Source: Desulfobacca sp. (GTDB lineage: Bacteria > Desulfobacterota > Desulfobaccia > Desulfobaccales > Desulfobaccaceae). From it: 36,106 nucleotides of DNA. A model generated the notes under the pieces. That model was not told where the DNA came from. It did no database searches and worked only from the letters and a program-made list of their open reading frames with translations. Below, one piece after another: positions 8,853 to 17,405 of this stretch. Position numbers and translations under genes: made by a program. The DNA lies in NCBI GenBank assembly GCA_028695935.1, contig JAQVHY010000016.1, positions 1 to 36,106 on the forward strand. Reading direction: 5' to 3'. The stretch's first letter is position 1. Each line of letters starts with the position of its first letter.

Positions 8853-10406
8853 ATGTCGATGTCGAAACCATTCCAGGGGCGGGTATTGATCATTGATAAA
8901 GATGAAACCATGTCATTTCTGATTAGGGCCTGGCTCCAAGCCCGCGGGTTTGAGATCCAGACCCTGACTAACGAGGCTGAGGATTGGCGTCAGGTGGTCA
9001 ATCAGGGGTTCACGGTGGTAATTTGTGATGATCGTCTCCCCCATGTCCCACCCATTGAATTGCTGCACTTTTGGCAAAGTCTGGATCGGGATGGATTCAT
9101 CATATTTATGGGCTCCCACCCATCTCCGGAATGGGTGCTAGAGTTAATTCATCACGGGGCTTATACGTACCTGATGAAACCGGTGACCGAAGAAAAACTC
9201 TTGCCGGCTTTAAGCCAGGGACGGAAGAACCACCAAGTCTTTCTTGAGATTTTGAATTTATCGGAACAACTAACCCAGGCTAACCAACGCCTACAGCAAC
9301 AAACGCACCGTCTCCGGGCCGAACGGGGACGCCTCTTAGAACAAAAGCTAAGTCTAAGTTTTATCAATTCTTTTAGTTATGCCTTAACCACTACTCTGTC
9401 CCCGGTTAAATTGGCCGCGGTCATCACCAAGGGATTGACCCACTTGGTTAACTTTACCTTCCTTGGTCTGGATTGGTACCAAGCCCCGGAAAACCGAAAA
9501 ATTTTTCTCTCTAGCGTTTTTGATTCAGTTGGCCAGGAAATCTTTCTTCGTCAGCTTAAGCGTTGGCACCCCTACCCCTTACCCTGGCCGGAGGCTCCCT
9601 TGGAATTTAAGTTTTTCCAGGCCTTGACGACTTCAGCGCGTCTGTCCCGACCACCACGTTATCTGAAACATCTCCCTTTGAAGATCGCCGATGTGCCGGT
9701 AGGTCTAGTGGTCCTGGGTGGAGACCAACCTATAAATTTATCGACCTCTCATGGCAAATTACTGCGTACCTTAAGTCCTTATATGGCCATGGCCATGAAA
9801 AATGCCCTAGACCATGAGCATCTGAGCACCTTGGCGGAATATGATTCCCTGACTCAGGTGATGAACCGCCGTATGTTTGACTACCATCTAAGCAAGGAGT
9901 TTTCCGCCAGCCGACGTTACGGTTATCCTCTTTCACTAATCCTCTTGGATATTGATCAATTCAAAATGATCAATGATCGCTATGGACATCCCGTCGGGGA
10001 CGAAGTGCTTAAGCAAGTAGCCGGGGTCTTGAGAGACGAAATCAGACAGTCAGACATCCTGACCCGGTATGGGGGTGATGAGTTTGCCCTGATTCTGCCT
10101 CATACCTCGCTCAAGGAAGCCATGAAACTGACGCAACGGTTACGGTTGCGCTTGCAGCAGGAAAATTTTTCCAACGGCCTGACAATTAAAGTAACGCTGA
10201 GTGCCGGTCTGGCTGATAACCGGCGGCTGGCCGAAGCCAGCGAAGCCGGATTGGTACGCCAGGCTGACCAGGCCCTCTATCAGGCCAAGCTTAAAAACCG
10301 TAATGTCCCCAACCTGGGGTCGGTATCTTTGTCTGCAAGCCCCAATCTGACTCTGATTTCTCCAAATCGTCCCCTGGCAGATCCGCTCAACTCACCGTCA
10401 CTCTGA
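8853..10406 (+). CDS. response regulator diguanylate cyclase (REC-GGDEF)
   Basis: Predicted cytoplasmic synthase of cyclic di-GMP. The receiver domain (about 8-125) has LIIDKDE, the probable phospho-Asp59 in ICDDRLP and Lys109 in LMKPV. A coiled coil (about 140-175) and a GAF-like stretch (about 185-345) follow. The GGDEF domain (about 355-510) has DSLTQVMNRR, LLDIDQFKMINDRYGH, RYGGDEF with the active-site loop at 407-411, and a product-inhibition I-site RQSD at 398-401, exactly five residues before GGDEF. Cyclase activity and feedback inhibition are therefore both expected. A TTG at 8763 would add 30 residues of poor quality; the ATG at 8853 fits better. The PilZ gene starts 17 bp after its stop, so synthase and receptor are co-transcribed. 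Confidence 0.93.
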   Translation: MSMSKPFQGRVLIIDKDETMSFLIRAWLQARGFEIQTLTNEAEDWRQVVNQGFTVVICDDRLPHVPPIELLHFWQSLDRDGFIIFMGSHPSPEWVLELIHHGAYTYLMKPVTEEKLLPALSQGRKNHQVFLEILNLSEQLTQANQRLQQQTHRLRAERGRLLEQKLSLSFINSFSYALTTTLSPVKLAAVITKGLTHLVNFTFLGLDWYQAPENRKIFLSSVFDSVGQEIFLRQLKRWHPYPLPWPEAPLEFKFFQALTTSARLSRPPRYLKHLPLKIADVPVGLVVLGGDQPINLSTSHGKLLRTLSPYMAMAMKNALDHEHLSTLAEYDSLTQVMNRRMFDYHLSKEFSASRRYGYPLSLILLDIDQFKMINDRYGHPVGDEVLKQVAGVLRDEIRQSDILTRYGGDEFALILPHTSLKEAMKLTQRLRLRLQQENFSNGLTIKVTLSAGLADNRRLAEASEAGLVRQADQALYQAKLKNRNVPNLGSVSLSASPNLTLISPNRPLADPLNSPSL

Positions 10407-10423
10407 TCATCAGGAGGCCGTAG

Positions 10424-11008
10424 ATGCAATTGGCTAATCAGCTTAATCCGAAGCTCTATCCTTTCCAGGGCCAGGAAGGACGCCGCAGTTATCGCGTGCC
10501 CTGTCGATTGCCGGTCTATTATCGTCTACTACCGCCCCTAACCAGCCCCAATTTGCTCCAGGCGGAGGCCACTCACCCTCCGACTGAGACTACCCCCCGG
10601 CAATCTGTTATTTTTGGTTGGACCTTGGACCACTTGTTTAATAACTTCTGTCTATCCGAGCAGACTCAAGCAGGACGGGATGAGCCTGAGGAGCTAGACC
10701 TAAGCACCAAGCGGACCGAGCACAAGGTCTACCTCGGAGAAACCCTCGATCTAAGTGTAGATGGCCTGCGCCTTTATGGGGCAACATCTTTGCCGGCCGG
10801 ACAAGAACTGGAGTTGGCCATTCTCCTTCCTAGCCGCCCCTGCCAGGTCCAGAAAATTTTCGGTCGGGTAGTTTGGACCGATCAGGAGGATGAACGGCAA
10901 GTCGGGATCGGATTTGTTAATATGACCAAGGCGGATCGGGAACACCTGTTCAGTTTCGTATTTTACTGGCAGCGCCAATTGTTGCGCGGAAAGATCTTTA
11001 ATATCTGA
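10424..11008 (+). CDS. PilZ-domain protein, probable c-di-GMP receptor
   Basis: A 194-residue soluble protein. The two c-di-GMP-binding elements of PilZ are both visible: RxxxR at residues 20-24 (GRRSYRV) and DxSxxG at 109-114 (DLSVDG), followed by the beta strands of the barrel (LRLYGA, QKIFGRVVWTD, RQVGIGFVNM). The spacing between the two motifs is about 85 residues, where typical PilZ domains have around 20-30. An insert of roughly 60 residues (about 40-100), rich in Pro, Thr and Glu, therefore interrupts the domain. AGGAGG a few bases before the ATG is a strong ribosome binding site. It lies between the cyclase and a histidine kinase in one operon. Its effector target is unknown; the polysaccharide synthase operon just beyond is a candidate. 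Confidence 0.85.
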   Translation: MQLANQLNPKLYPFQGQEGRRSYRVPCRLPVYYRLLPPLTSPNLLQAEATHPPTETTPRQSVIFGWTLDHLFNNFCLSEQTQAGRDEPEELDLSTKRTEHKVYLGETLDLSVDGLRLYGATSLPAGQELELAILLPSRPCQVQKIFGRVVWTDQEDERQVGIGFVNMTKADREHLFSFVFYWQRQLLRGKIFNI

Positions 11009-11049
11009 TTTATCCTCAGGTGGGAGCAAAGTTGCGCTAGGGAGTAAAA

Positions 11050-11829
11050 ATGGACGAGCGTGAGCGCTTATGGTTGGAACTAGTACGATATTATCGGCAT
11101 TCGGCGGTGGGGCAGCGCTGTACCGGCATCGTCCATAACTTCAATACCCCGCTGCAAGTGCTGTCCCTTTACTGCGAACTGCTCCAGCGGAAGGACGTGG
11201 AGGAGAAGGCCCAGCTGGCGAGCCGGCTCACCCCGGAATTACAGGCCGATTGGGGAAAATACTATCAATATCGGCAAGATAAAACCAGGCAACTCCATGA
11301 CGAAATCAGAAAACTGCAATATCTGGCCCAACTGATTATCCAACAAGGGGTGCACGAGAACGAACTGGGGCGGCAATCATTCGATCTCAACGCCATACTG
11401 CGGGACGAACTGGAACTCTACGAGGCCAACCGTTTTTTCAAACATATGGTGGACAAGCGTTTTCACTTTGATCAGGCCCTGCCGCCGATTGTGGGCTACT
11501 ATATCGATTTCAGCCAAAGTTTCCGCCTGTTAGTAGATAATGCCCTGGAAGCCATGGAACCGGTCCAGTTGCGGGTGCTGACGGTCGAAACCGCCTGGCA
11601 AGAACGACGCCGCCTCATTCGGATCGGCGATACCGGGGTCGGGATGGCGCCTGAGGTGCAGTCCCACCTGTTCGAGCCGTTTTTTACTACCAAAGATAGC
11701 TCAGCAACGCCCCATGCCGGCTTGGGCCTGTATATGGCCCGGCGCTTACTGAGTCCTTATGGGGGCAAAATCAAGATTCATAGTCAACCCGGCGAAACCT
11801 GGGTGACGGTGGTCTTGCCCTTAGGCTAG
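11050..11829 (+). CDS. short sensor-less histidine kinase
   Basis: A 259-residue soluble protein that consists only of a dimerisation/phospho-acceptor helix pair and an ATPase domain. The probable phospho-acceptor is His29 in GIVHNFNTPLQVL. The residue after His is Asn, not the Glu or Asp common in HisKA families. The HATPase part is complete: N box RLLVDNALEAME, G1 IGDTGVGMAPE, F box EPFFTTKDSS and G2 GLGLYMARR. There is no sensor domain and no membrane segment, so it must receive its signal from a partner. It is the third gene of the GGDEF-PilZ operon (41 bp after pilZ) and may phosphorylate the receiver domain of that GGDEF protein. The gene converges on the M48 protease gene with only 21 bp between stops. 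Confidence 0.85.
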   Translation: MDERERLWLELVRYYRHSAVGQRCTGIVHNFNTPLQVLSLYCELLQRKDVEEKAQLASRLTPELQADWGKYYQYRQDKTRQLHDEIRKLQYLAQLIIQQGVHENELGRQSFDLNAILRDELELYEANRFFKHMVDKRFHFDQALPPIVGYYIDFSQSFRLLVDNALEAMEPVQLRVLTVETAWQERRRLIRIGDTGVGMAPEVQSHLFEPFFTTKDSSATPHAGLGLYMARRLLSPYGGKIKIHSQPGETWVTVVLPLG

Positions 11830-11850
11830 AAACCTTGGCCTGCGGTTGGC

Positions 11851-13077
11851 TCACTTAGCCTCCACCGGCACGATACCCAGGTCGGGCGACTGCAAAAAGA
11901 CCTCGGCGGCCCGCCCCGCCTTAAAATACTGGGCAATCTTTTTCAATCGGGCCAGGCGCTCCAAGGGCGCCGGATGTGAGTCTAGAAAATAGGTCCGTTC
12001 AAAGGGGTCATTTACTACAGCCGCTAAACGTTCTAATAAGTTTAGGGCTTGGTCAATATCATATCCAGCCTGGTAAGCGTACCAGAGGCCGTAAGTATCA
12101 GCCTCCTTTTCATCCTGCCGAGAATAGACGCTATAGACCGTGTCTTTGAGTAATTCACCAGGATCAAGTTCGCCATAATATTGCCAATTTTGTAAATTCT
12201 GACTGATAAACCAGCCGGAAAAAAAACTTATCACCCCAGTAAGGGACGCACTCAAAACCTTTTGGCCGGCGCTTCTGGCTAGATGACATTTGATCTGGTG
12301 GGCCAATTCATGGCCGATAATAAAAGCCAATTCGTCGTCGCTGCGGCAGAGATCAATCATGCGCTGGGTTAGAATAATTTTGCCGGGAGCCGCAAAGGCG
12401 TTGATTTGATTCCCACCAGAAATCACTATTCCGTAATCTGCCGGGAGTTGCAAGGGGTAAAGAGTAAATTCGGTTTTTTCCCTACCCCGTTGAATCAATA
12501 AACCGACCGGGCCGGCTTTATAAAATCCTTCTGCTTCCTGACGGAGATAACGAACATCTAGTACTAGAGAATATAATAATTCACCGGGCAGCATTAAAAG
12601 GGAACGTATAGTTTGGGGCGAGTTCCTCAAATATAGTTTTATGCCAGGGAACAGGCTTGGAATTATATCTCTGACATGATTAGAAAATGACTCCCAGTCC
12701 CTGACCCAAAGAGGTACAGGCCAGTTATTCACCGCCAGGATAATATCGCCTTGTTGCAATCCCGCGTCGTAAGCTGGGGAGGGAGACCAGACATTATCTA
12801 TCATGGCCTTGCCGGTTTCAGTTACCCACCAGTCAAAGCCCAGAAAAGGATAGGTGCGACTTTGAGTCTGAGGGATGGTAAGAAGAAGCTTGATGAATAC
12901 CCGGGAAGTGCGGGCCAGATTCCAGGTTTTAAAGGGATGCCGGGTTACAGCTAATTGTTGGGCGTTTTCGATCTCCGGCCCCGCCGGGCCCGGCTGCTTG
13001 ACTTCGGCACAACTACTAACAATAATACCAACCAACAAAAGCCAGATCAAAAAAGGCATTTTCCTTAAAAATGCCAT
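11851..13077 (-). CDS. M48-family metalloprotease lipoprotein with PDZ domain
   Basis: A 408-residue cell-envelope zinc protease. The N-terminus is a lipoprotein signal: a basic start, a hydrophobic stretch, then a lipobox-like IVSSC near residue 23. A PDZ-like segment (about 80-155) includes SPAYDAGLQQGDIILAVN. The protease core has FIIGHELAHQIKCH, giving HExxH near residue 256, and the third zinc ligand in DEKEADTYG downstream. The last region has the helical SHPAPLERLARL common to BepA-like M48 proteins. BepA-type enzymes survey outer-membrane beta-barrel assembly. Here the gene overlaps the TPR/beta-barrel gene upstream by 13 bases, so a role in assembling or checking that exporter is a reasonable inference. 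Confidence 0.9.
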   Translation of the reverse strand: MAFLRKMPFLIWLLLVGIIVSSCAEVKQPGPAGPEIENAQQLAVTRHPFKTWNLARTSRVFIKLLLTIPQTQSRTYPFLGFDWWVTETGKAMIDNVWSPSPAYDAGLQQGDIILAVNNWPVPLWVRDWESFSNHVRDIIPSLFPGIKLYLRNSPQTIRSLLMLPGELLYSLVLDVRYLRQEAEGFYKAGPVGLLIQRGREKTEFTLYPLQLPADYGIVISGGNQINAFAAPGKIILTQRMIDLCRSDDELAFIIGHELAHQIKCHLARSAGQKVLSASLTGVISFFSGWFISQNLQNWQYYGELDPGELLKDTVYSVYSRQDEKEADTYGLWYAYQAGYDIDQALNLLERLAAVVNDPFERTYFLDSHPAPLERLARLKKIAQYFKAGRAAEVFLQSPDLGIVPVEAK

Positions 13078-16000
13078 CGCAATGCTGCCCCTAAACTCAT
13101 TAAGCGGTAATTATCGACCCATTCGCGAAAATAAAACCAGTGAGCCCCGGCATAAAAATTCTGGACTAGTTCCCATTCTAAAGCCACCAGGCCTTGCAGG
13201 GCCGGGCCCCACTCCGAGTGCTGCCCTACCGCCTGGCCCGTCACCTGCAGAATAAGGGTAGGCATGCGATACATCTGCCGATCAAAATCTAATCCCAAAC
13301 CCAAGGCCCGGTACGTTCCAGGACTGAAATAGGCTTCCCGCCCTTGACGATAAGCTGCCATATAGAAATGCGGGGTGACTGCTAAATTCATACGGGGTTG
13401 GCGCACTGCCTGCCAAGCCAGTCCCTGATACAGAGTTAGGCGGCGGTTATGGTCCGAAAAATATGCCCCGCCCAAGTTACCCCGCCATTCCAGACCCGGA
13501 CGGAGCTGATGTTTATAAGATAACTCCAGCTGATGCAGAGTAGTAAGTCGAGACTCTGGCAGATCAAGGACTGACTGGTAAAGCCGGGGGTATAAGTGCG
13601 CCTCTTGGTCGAACAGGTCTTGGCGGGAATATCTCAGACTGGCGTCAGTGTTGCGGGTTAGAGGAAAATTAACTGCTAGCGAGCCCAACAGGCGGTTGCG
13701 ATCGTCTCGGTCAGTTGTTTCATGAAAGACGTTAGTGATGGGACCAGGACCAACGATCTTTTCTACGATCACCCGGTCAGTTCGCTTCCAATAACGTCTA
13801 CCGATAATTTCCGCGCTAATCCCTACCCGATCCCTTAAGGCCATTGGCCCCAGCCCCACTGAGACTTCGGCCCGATGCAAAATACTATCATTTTGCTTAT
13901 AGTGACGATATCCAGCAGCAAGTTTTAGCGGCAACACCTTGCTAAGCCAAAGACTTCCAGAAAGGCGGAGGTTATGGACATAAAAATTATTACTATCGCT
14001 AGTCCAGGAATATTCGGGCAGCAGTACCTGATTAGGGTGCAATGACAGACCCAGGCTAAATATCGAGCTGGTAAATCCAACCGCCGGCTCCCGATCAAAC
14101 CGGCAAAATTGCCAAGGTCGCAGTAATTCTTCAGGCCGACGCACCCCACGGCCATAGGGGAAATTACGGGCGCCGACCTGGGTTCGCATTCGCTGACGGA
14201 TATCTTCCAGTTCATTCAAGAGCTGGCGGTCCTGGGGAGCTTGCTGAAGGGCGGCGGCCAGTTGTTTATAGGCCCTCGACCAATTGCCATTGACGCGGGC
14301 CAGGCGGGCCTGGGCCACGCAAGCGGTCTGGGAGTCCGGGGTCTGACGGATAATTTCTTCATAGGCGGTTCGGGCCGCCCCCTGGTCAGCCATCGCTTCC
14401 AGGGTCTGCGCCTTTTCCATCAAGATATCATCTGGTGAAATCCTCCTAAATCCCCCTTTAGGAAAGGGGGACTTTTTTATCGAGCTCTCATCTCGGTTTA
14501 AATCTTCATTTCCGTTGCGCCCTTTTAATCCCCCTTTAGCCAAGGTAAAAGCGCCACTTGCACCATCTTGGCTAAACGAGGACAAGCGATTATCTCCCCC
14601 CTTTTCTAAAGGGGGGTGGGGGGGATTTTTTATCTCGCGGATAAGACAACCTTGATCAGATTGATTATAGGCTTCCAACTGCTCCAGGGTCTGCAAGGCT
14701 TGCGGATAATCGCCCTGGCGGCGATAGGCTTGCGCCAACATCAGCAGGGCCTGGGGCCGCTGGGGATCAGAGGCGGGAAATTGGTTCAGCACCGCGATAG
14801 CGCCCTCATACTGCCGTCGATATAGATAGATCTTGGCGGTCTCTAAGATCGTGGCCGGATCCTGGGGCTGTGATTCCAGCACCTTCAGCACCTGGCCAAA
14901 GTCCTGCATGACCATCAGATTCTGCATTTTGAGGGCGGCCAGCCGCTGATCGTCCGGACGCAATTCCACGGCCCGACGATAATAATAATCGGCACTGCGA
15001 CGATCCCCTAATTCGGTGGCCAGTCCGGCCAGGTAGATTAAATCCGCGGGGTTGCGGGGACGATAATGTCGCCGGCGCTCCTCCAGCACGTTGAGGAGAT
15101 AATCGAGTTTACCGCCGTGGCGGCCCAACTTGCTGGTGAAAAAACTGAGGGAAGCAATGTATTCTGGAGAACCGACATTTATACCGGGGATGCGGTAAAC
15201 TAGGCTGGCCAGATCGTCGTAGTGGGTTAAGCGGGGCATTAAGTAGGCCAGCATCAGCAGAGTAGCATGGTAATTGCGGCTGCGGGTGATGCCTTTGGTG
15301 TACAGGTTGTCGATTAAACGGTCTACCGCCTCTCTGATCAGCGCCGGCTGGCTCTCCAGATCGGGATGGTGGCACAAGGCGCGGGCCACCCAGGTCCGTT
15401 CCTCCGGGTTGAGTGGTGATGGTTGGTTATCCGGCCGCGCGGGATTTTCCGCCTGCGACCATTTCAGGGCTTCCCCCCAGTCATGGGCGGCCCGGCCTTT
15501 GTCGGGAAATTGACCGCAGTATAATTTTAAGGCCCAGCGGTTGGCCTCCGCCCAGTTCTGGGTCGCCAGGTTAGCTTCAATAGCTACCATCACCAGGTCC
15601 CGATCGCCAGGCTGATCTAATATAGTCTCCGCCCCCGGTTCCTTGGGGGGTAAACGGCGTAAGATTTCCAAGGCCTCGGGACCGCGCTGCAGATAGACCA
15701 GGACCCGGACCTGTTCCAGCCGGGCCTGGCGATCATTCGGTACTCGATGCAAATATTGCTCATAGCTGGCCAGGGCCTGATCCAGATCTCCTAACCAGAG
15801 ATTAAGCCGGGCCTGTTGCACTAGAACTTCCGGGTCGTCGCAACTAGCCGGACAACGCCGTAATTCGGCCTCGGCCGCGGCCCATTTCTGGGGGGCCAGA
15901 TCCCGCTTCGATTTCTCCCGGTCCGTGCTCAATTCCTGGGCCTGCTGGATCAAGACTGCGGCCCGTTTCAGGCGTAAGCGGGCATCGTCGTTAATTTTTA

Positions 16001-17405
16001 AGGCTGCCTCATATTGGCAGGCCGAATCTTCCAGAGTATCAGGCTCATAAGACAGCATTTCGGCCAGTTGTACCCGCACGTGCAGATCTTGGGGGTGGTC
16101 CTCCAGGTAGGCCTGATAATAATCCGCGGCCCGCTTCCAATCCTTCTGGTAGAAATGCATCTGCCCCAGAAACAACTGAATCTGGGGATGCTTATGTCGA
16201 TCTACCGGCCCTAAAATTTTGATGGCCTGGCGATAACGATGCGCATAGGAGAAGGTTAAGGCCGCCTCCCAGCGTTGTTCACCTCGGATTAACTGGCGAC
16301 GTTCAGCTTCTTCCCACATTTCTGCGGCTTTGATAAATTGACGTCTTTCGGCATAAAGCCGGGCCAGATTGAGGATGGTCTCCTGATGCGTATCCCCGGC
16401 CTCCCAGGCGGCCCGATAAGCCTTCAGGGCTTGGGAGTGATTCCCGGCCAACAACAGTTCCAAGGCATACCAGCGCTGCTGTGAGAGGTCAGGGTGATCT
16501 CGCATCAGAGGAGCCAACACCGCCGCGGCTTCGGCATGATTGCCTTTCTGCGACCAGAGTCGGGCCAGGGCCAGGGCGTGTTCTTTTTTACCTTTTTCCT
16601 GAGCATATAACTGCAAATAATGGTTAATCGCCTGGTCCAGATCCTGGGCCGCATCCGCAACCTGGGCCGCTTCCAGACGGAGGGCCTGGTTGTCGGCTTC
16701 GATCTCTAATAAACGCTGATAGATCGGTACCGCGGCCTGATAATCCCGCTTCCAGTAGTGGAGCAGGGCCAGTTGATGCAAGGCCTGAGGATTGTCTGGA
16801 AAATCAGCAATTTCAGCTTCTTGGAGGGGAATAGCCTCTTCATAATGCGCTTCCGCGACCAACAGATCCAGGAGTTGCCGTCGCACCAAGGGATCGCGGG
16901 GATTAAGCTGATAAAGACGACGGTAATAATCTAAGGCCTGGGCCCGATGGAGCCGTTGGCGGCCGGCAAAATCCGCGGCAAACTGCAGGACATGGATATC
17001 GTCAGGGTGGGTAGCAAGATAAATATCCAACAGAGTCAAGGCGGCCGGGGTGTTACCGAGTTGTTCCAAGGCCTGGGCCTGGCCTTTGAGACTATCAGTA
17101 GCGGTAGGTTGGCGGGACCAGACCTGGCGAAAGACGGTCAGGGCCTCCTGCGGTTGTCCGGCTTTCAGATAAAGCCAACCCAAGAAGGTCCCATAGCCGG
17201 CGTTGGCCGGCTCCCGTTTATAGGCCTTCTCAGCCAGACTCAGGGCCAGTTTCAGGTCCCCTTGTTGAGTGGCAGCCTGAGCTGATTGATACAAGGTGTG
17301 CGGGGATCGCCAGAAATCCGGATCTTGCCGCCAGATCAGGCCAAACAGCAGACCCAGAAACAGGGCGATGCCCGCCAGCCAGATTAGCCTAAGATTCAAA
17401 CCCAT
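13065..17405 (-). CDS. TPR and outer-membrane beta-barrel protein, probable polysaccharide exporter
   Basis: A 1446-residue envelope protein. Residues 5-25 form a hydrophobic signal or anchor. From about 30 to 1075 there are many tetratricopeptide repeats (for example LALSLAEKAYKREPANAGYGTFLGWLYLKAG). Residues from about 1080 to the end are strand-rich with alternating aromatic residues and finish in LRWHF, a typical outer-membrane beta-barrel terminus. This plan (periplasmic TPR scaffold plus C-terminal barrel) is that of BcsC, PgaA and PelB, which pass exopolysaccharide through the outer membrane. The gene overlaps the glycosyltransferase gene by 17 bases and the M48 gene by 13, so the three belong to one operon. 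Residues about 922-989 are encoded by an inserted palindromic repeat and interrupt the TPR array in frame. Which of the exporter families it belongs to is not clear from sequence alone. Confidence 0.88.
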   Translation of the reverse strand: MGLNLRLIWLAGIALFLGLLFGLIWRQDPDFWRSPHTLYQSAQAATQQGDLKLALSLAEKAYKREPANAGYGTFLGWLYLKAGQPQEALTVFRQVWSRQPTATDSLKGQAQALEQLGNTPAALTLLDIYLATHPDDIHVLQFAADFAGRQRLHRAQALDYYRRLYQLNPRDPLVRRQLLDLLVAEAHYEEAIPLQEAEIADFPDNPQALHQLALLHYWKRDYQAAVPIYQRLLEIEADNQALRLEAAQVADAAQDLDQAINHYLQLYAQEKGKKEHALALARLWSQKGNHAEAAAVLAPLMRDHPDLSQQRWYALELLLAGNHSQALKAYRAAWEAGDTHQETILNLARLYAERRQFIKAAEMWEEAERRQLIRGEQRWEAALTFSYAHRYRQAIKILGPVDRHKHPQIQLFLGQMHFYQKDWKRAADYYQAYLEDHPQDLHVRVQLAEMLSYEPDTLEDSACQYEAALKINDDARLRLKRAAVLIQQAQELSTDREKSKRDLAPQKWAAAEAELRRCPASCDDPEVLVQQARLNLWLGDLDQALASYEQYLHRVPNDRQARLEQVRVLVYLQRGPEALEILRRLPPKEPGAETILDQPGDRDLVMVAIEANLATQNWAEANRWALKLYCGQFPDKGRAAHDWGEALKWSQAENPARPDNQPSPLNPEERTWVARALCHHPDLESQPALIREAVDRLIDNLYTKGITRSRNYHATLLMLAYLMPRLTHYDDLASLVYRIPGINVGSPEYIASLSFFTSKLGRHGGKLDYLLNVLEERRRHYRPRNPADLIYLAGLATELGDRRSADYYYRRAVELRPDDQRLAALKMQNLMVMQDFGQVLKVLESQPQDPATILETAKIYLYRRQYEGAIAVLNQFPASDPQRPQALLMLAQAYRRQGDYPQALQTLEQLEAYNQSDQGCLIREIKNPPHPPLEKGGDNRLSSFSQDGASGAFTLAKGGLKGRNGNEDLNRDESSIKKSPFPKGGFRRISPDDILMEKAQTLEAMADQGAARTAYEEIIRQTPDSQTACVAQARLARVNGNWSRAYKQLAAALQQAPQDRQLLNELEDIRQRMRTQVGARNFPYGRGVRRPEELLRPWQFCRFDREPAVGFTSSIFSLGLSLHPNQVLLPEYSWTSDSNNFYVHNLRLSGSLWLSKVLPLKLAAGYRHYKQNDSILHRAEVSVGLGPMALRDRVGISAEIIGRRYWKRTDRVIVEKIVGPGPITNVFHETTDRDDRNRLLGSLAVNFPLTRNTDASLRYSRQDLFDQEAHLYPRLYQSVLDLPESRLTTLHQLELSYKHQLRPGLEWRGNLGGAYFSDHNRRLTLYQGLAWQAVRQPRMNLAVTPHFYMAAYRQGREAYFSPGTYRALGLGLDFDRQMYRMPTLILQVTGQAVGQHSEWGPALQGLVALEWELVQNFYAGAHWFYFREWVDNYRLMSLGAALRWHF
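14439..14630. repeat. compound palindromic (REP-like) repeat inserted inside the TPR gene
   Basis: Three inverted repeats lie in a row. The first has TCCCCCTTT/AAAGGGGGA arms at 14451-14459 and 14463-14471. The second has TTTAGCCAAG/CTTGGCTAAA arms at 14535-14544 and 14567-14576. The third has CCCCCCTTT/AAAGGGGGG arms at 14596-14604 and 14608-14616. All arms match perfectly. The two outer units, with their flanking AAATCC and T-rich sequence, are inverted copies of each other. On the minus strand the element is read as part of the TPR protein (NPPHPPLEKGG near residue 925, KSPFPKGGF near 980) without a stop or frameshift. Confidence 0.85.
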
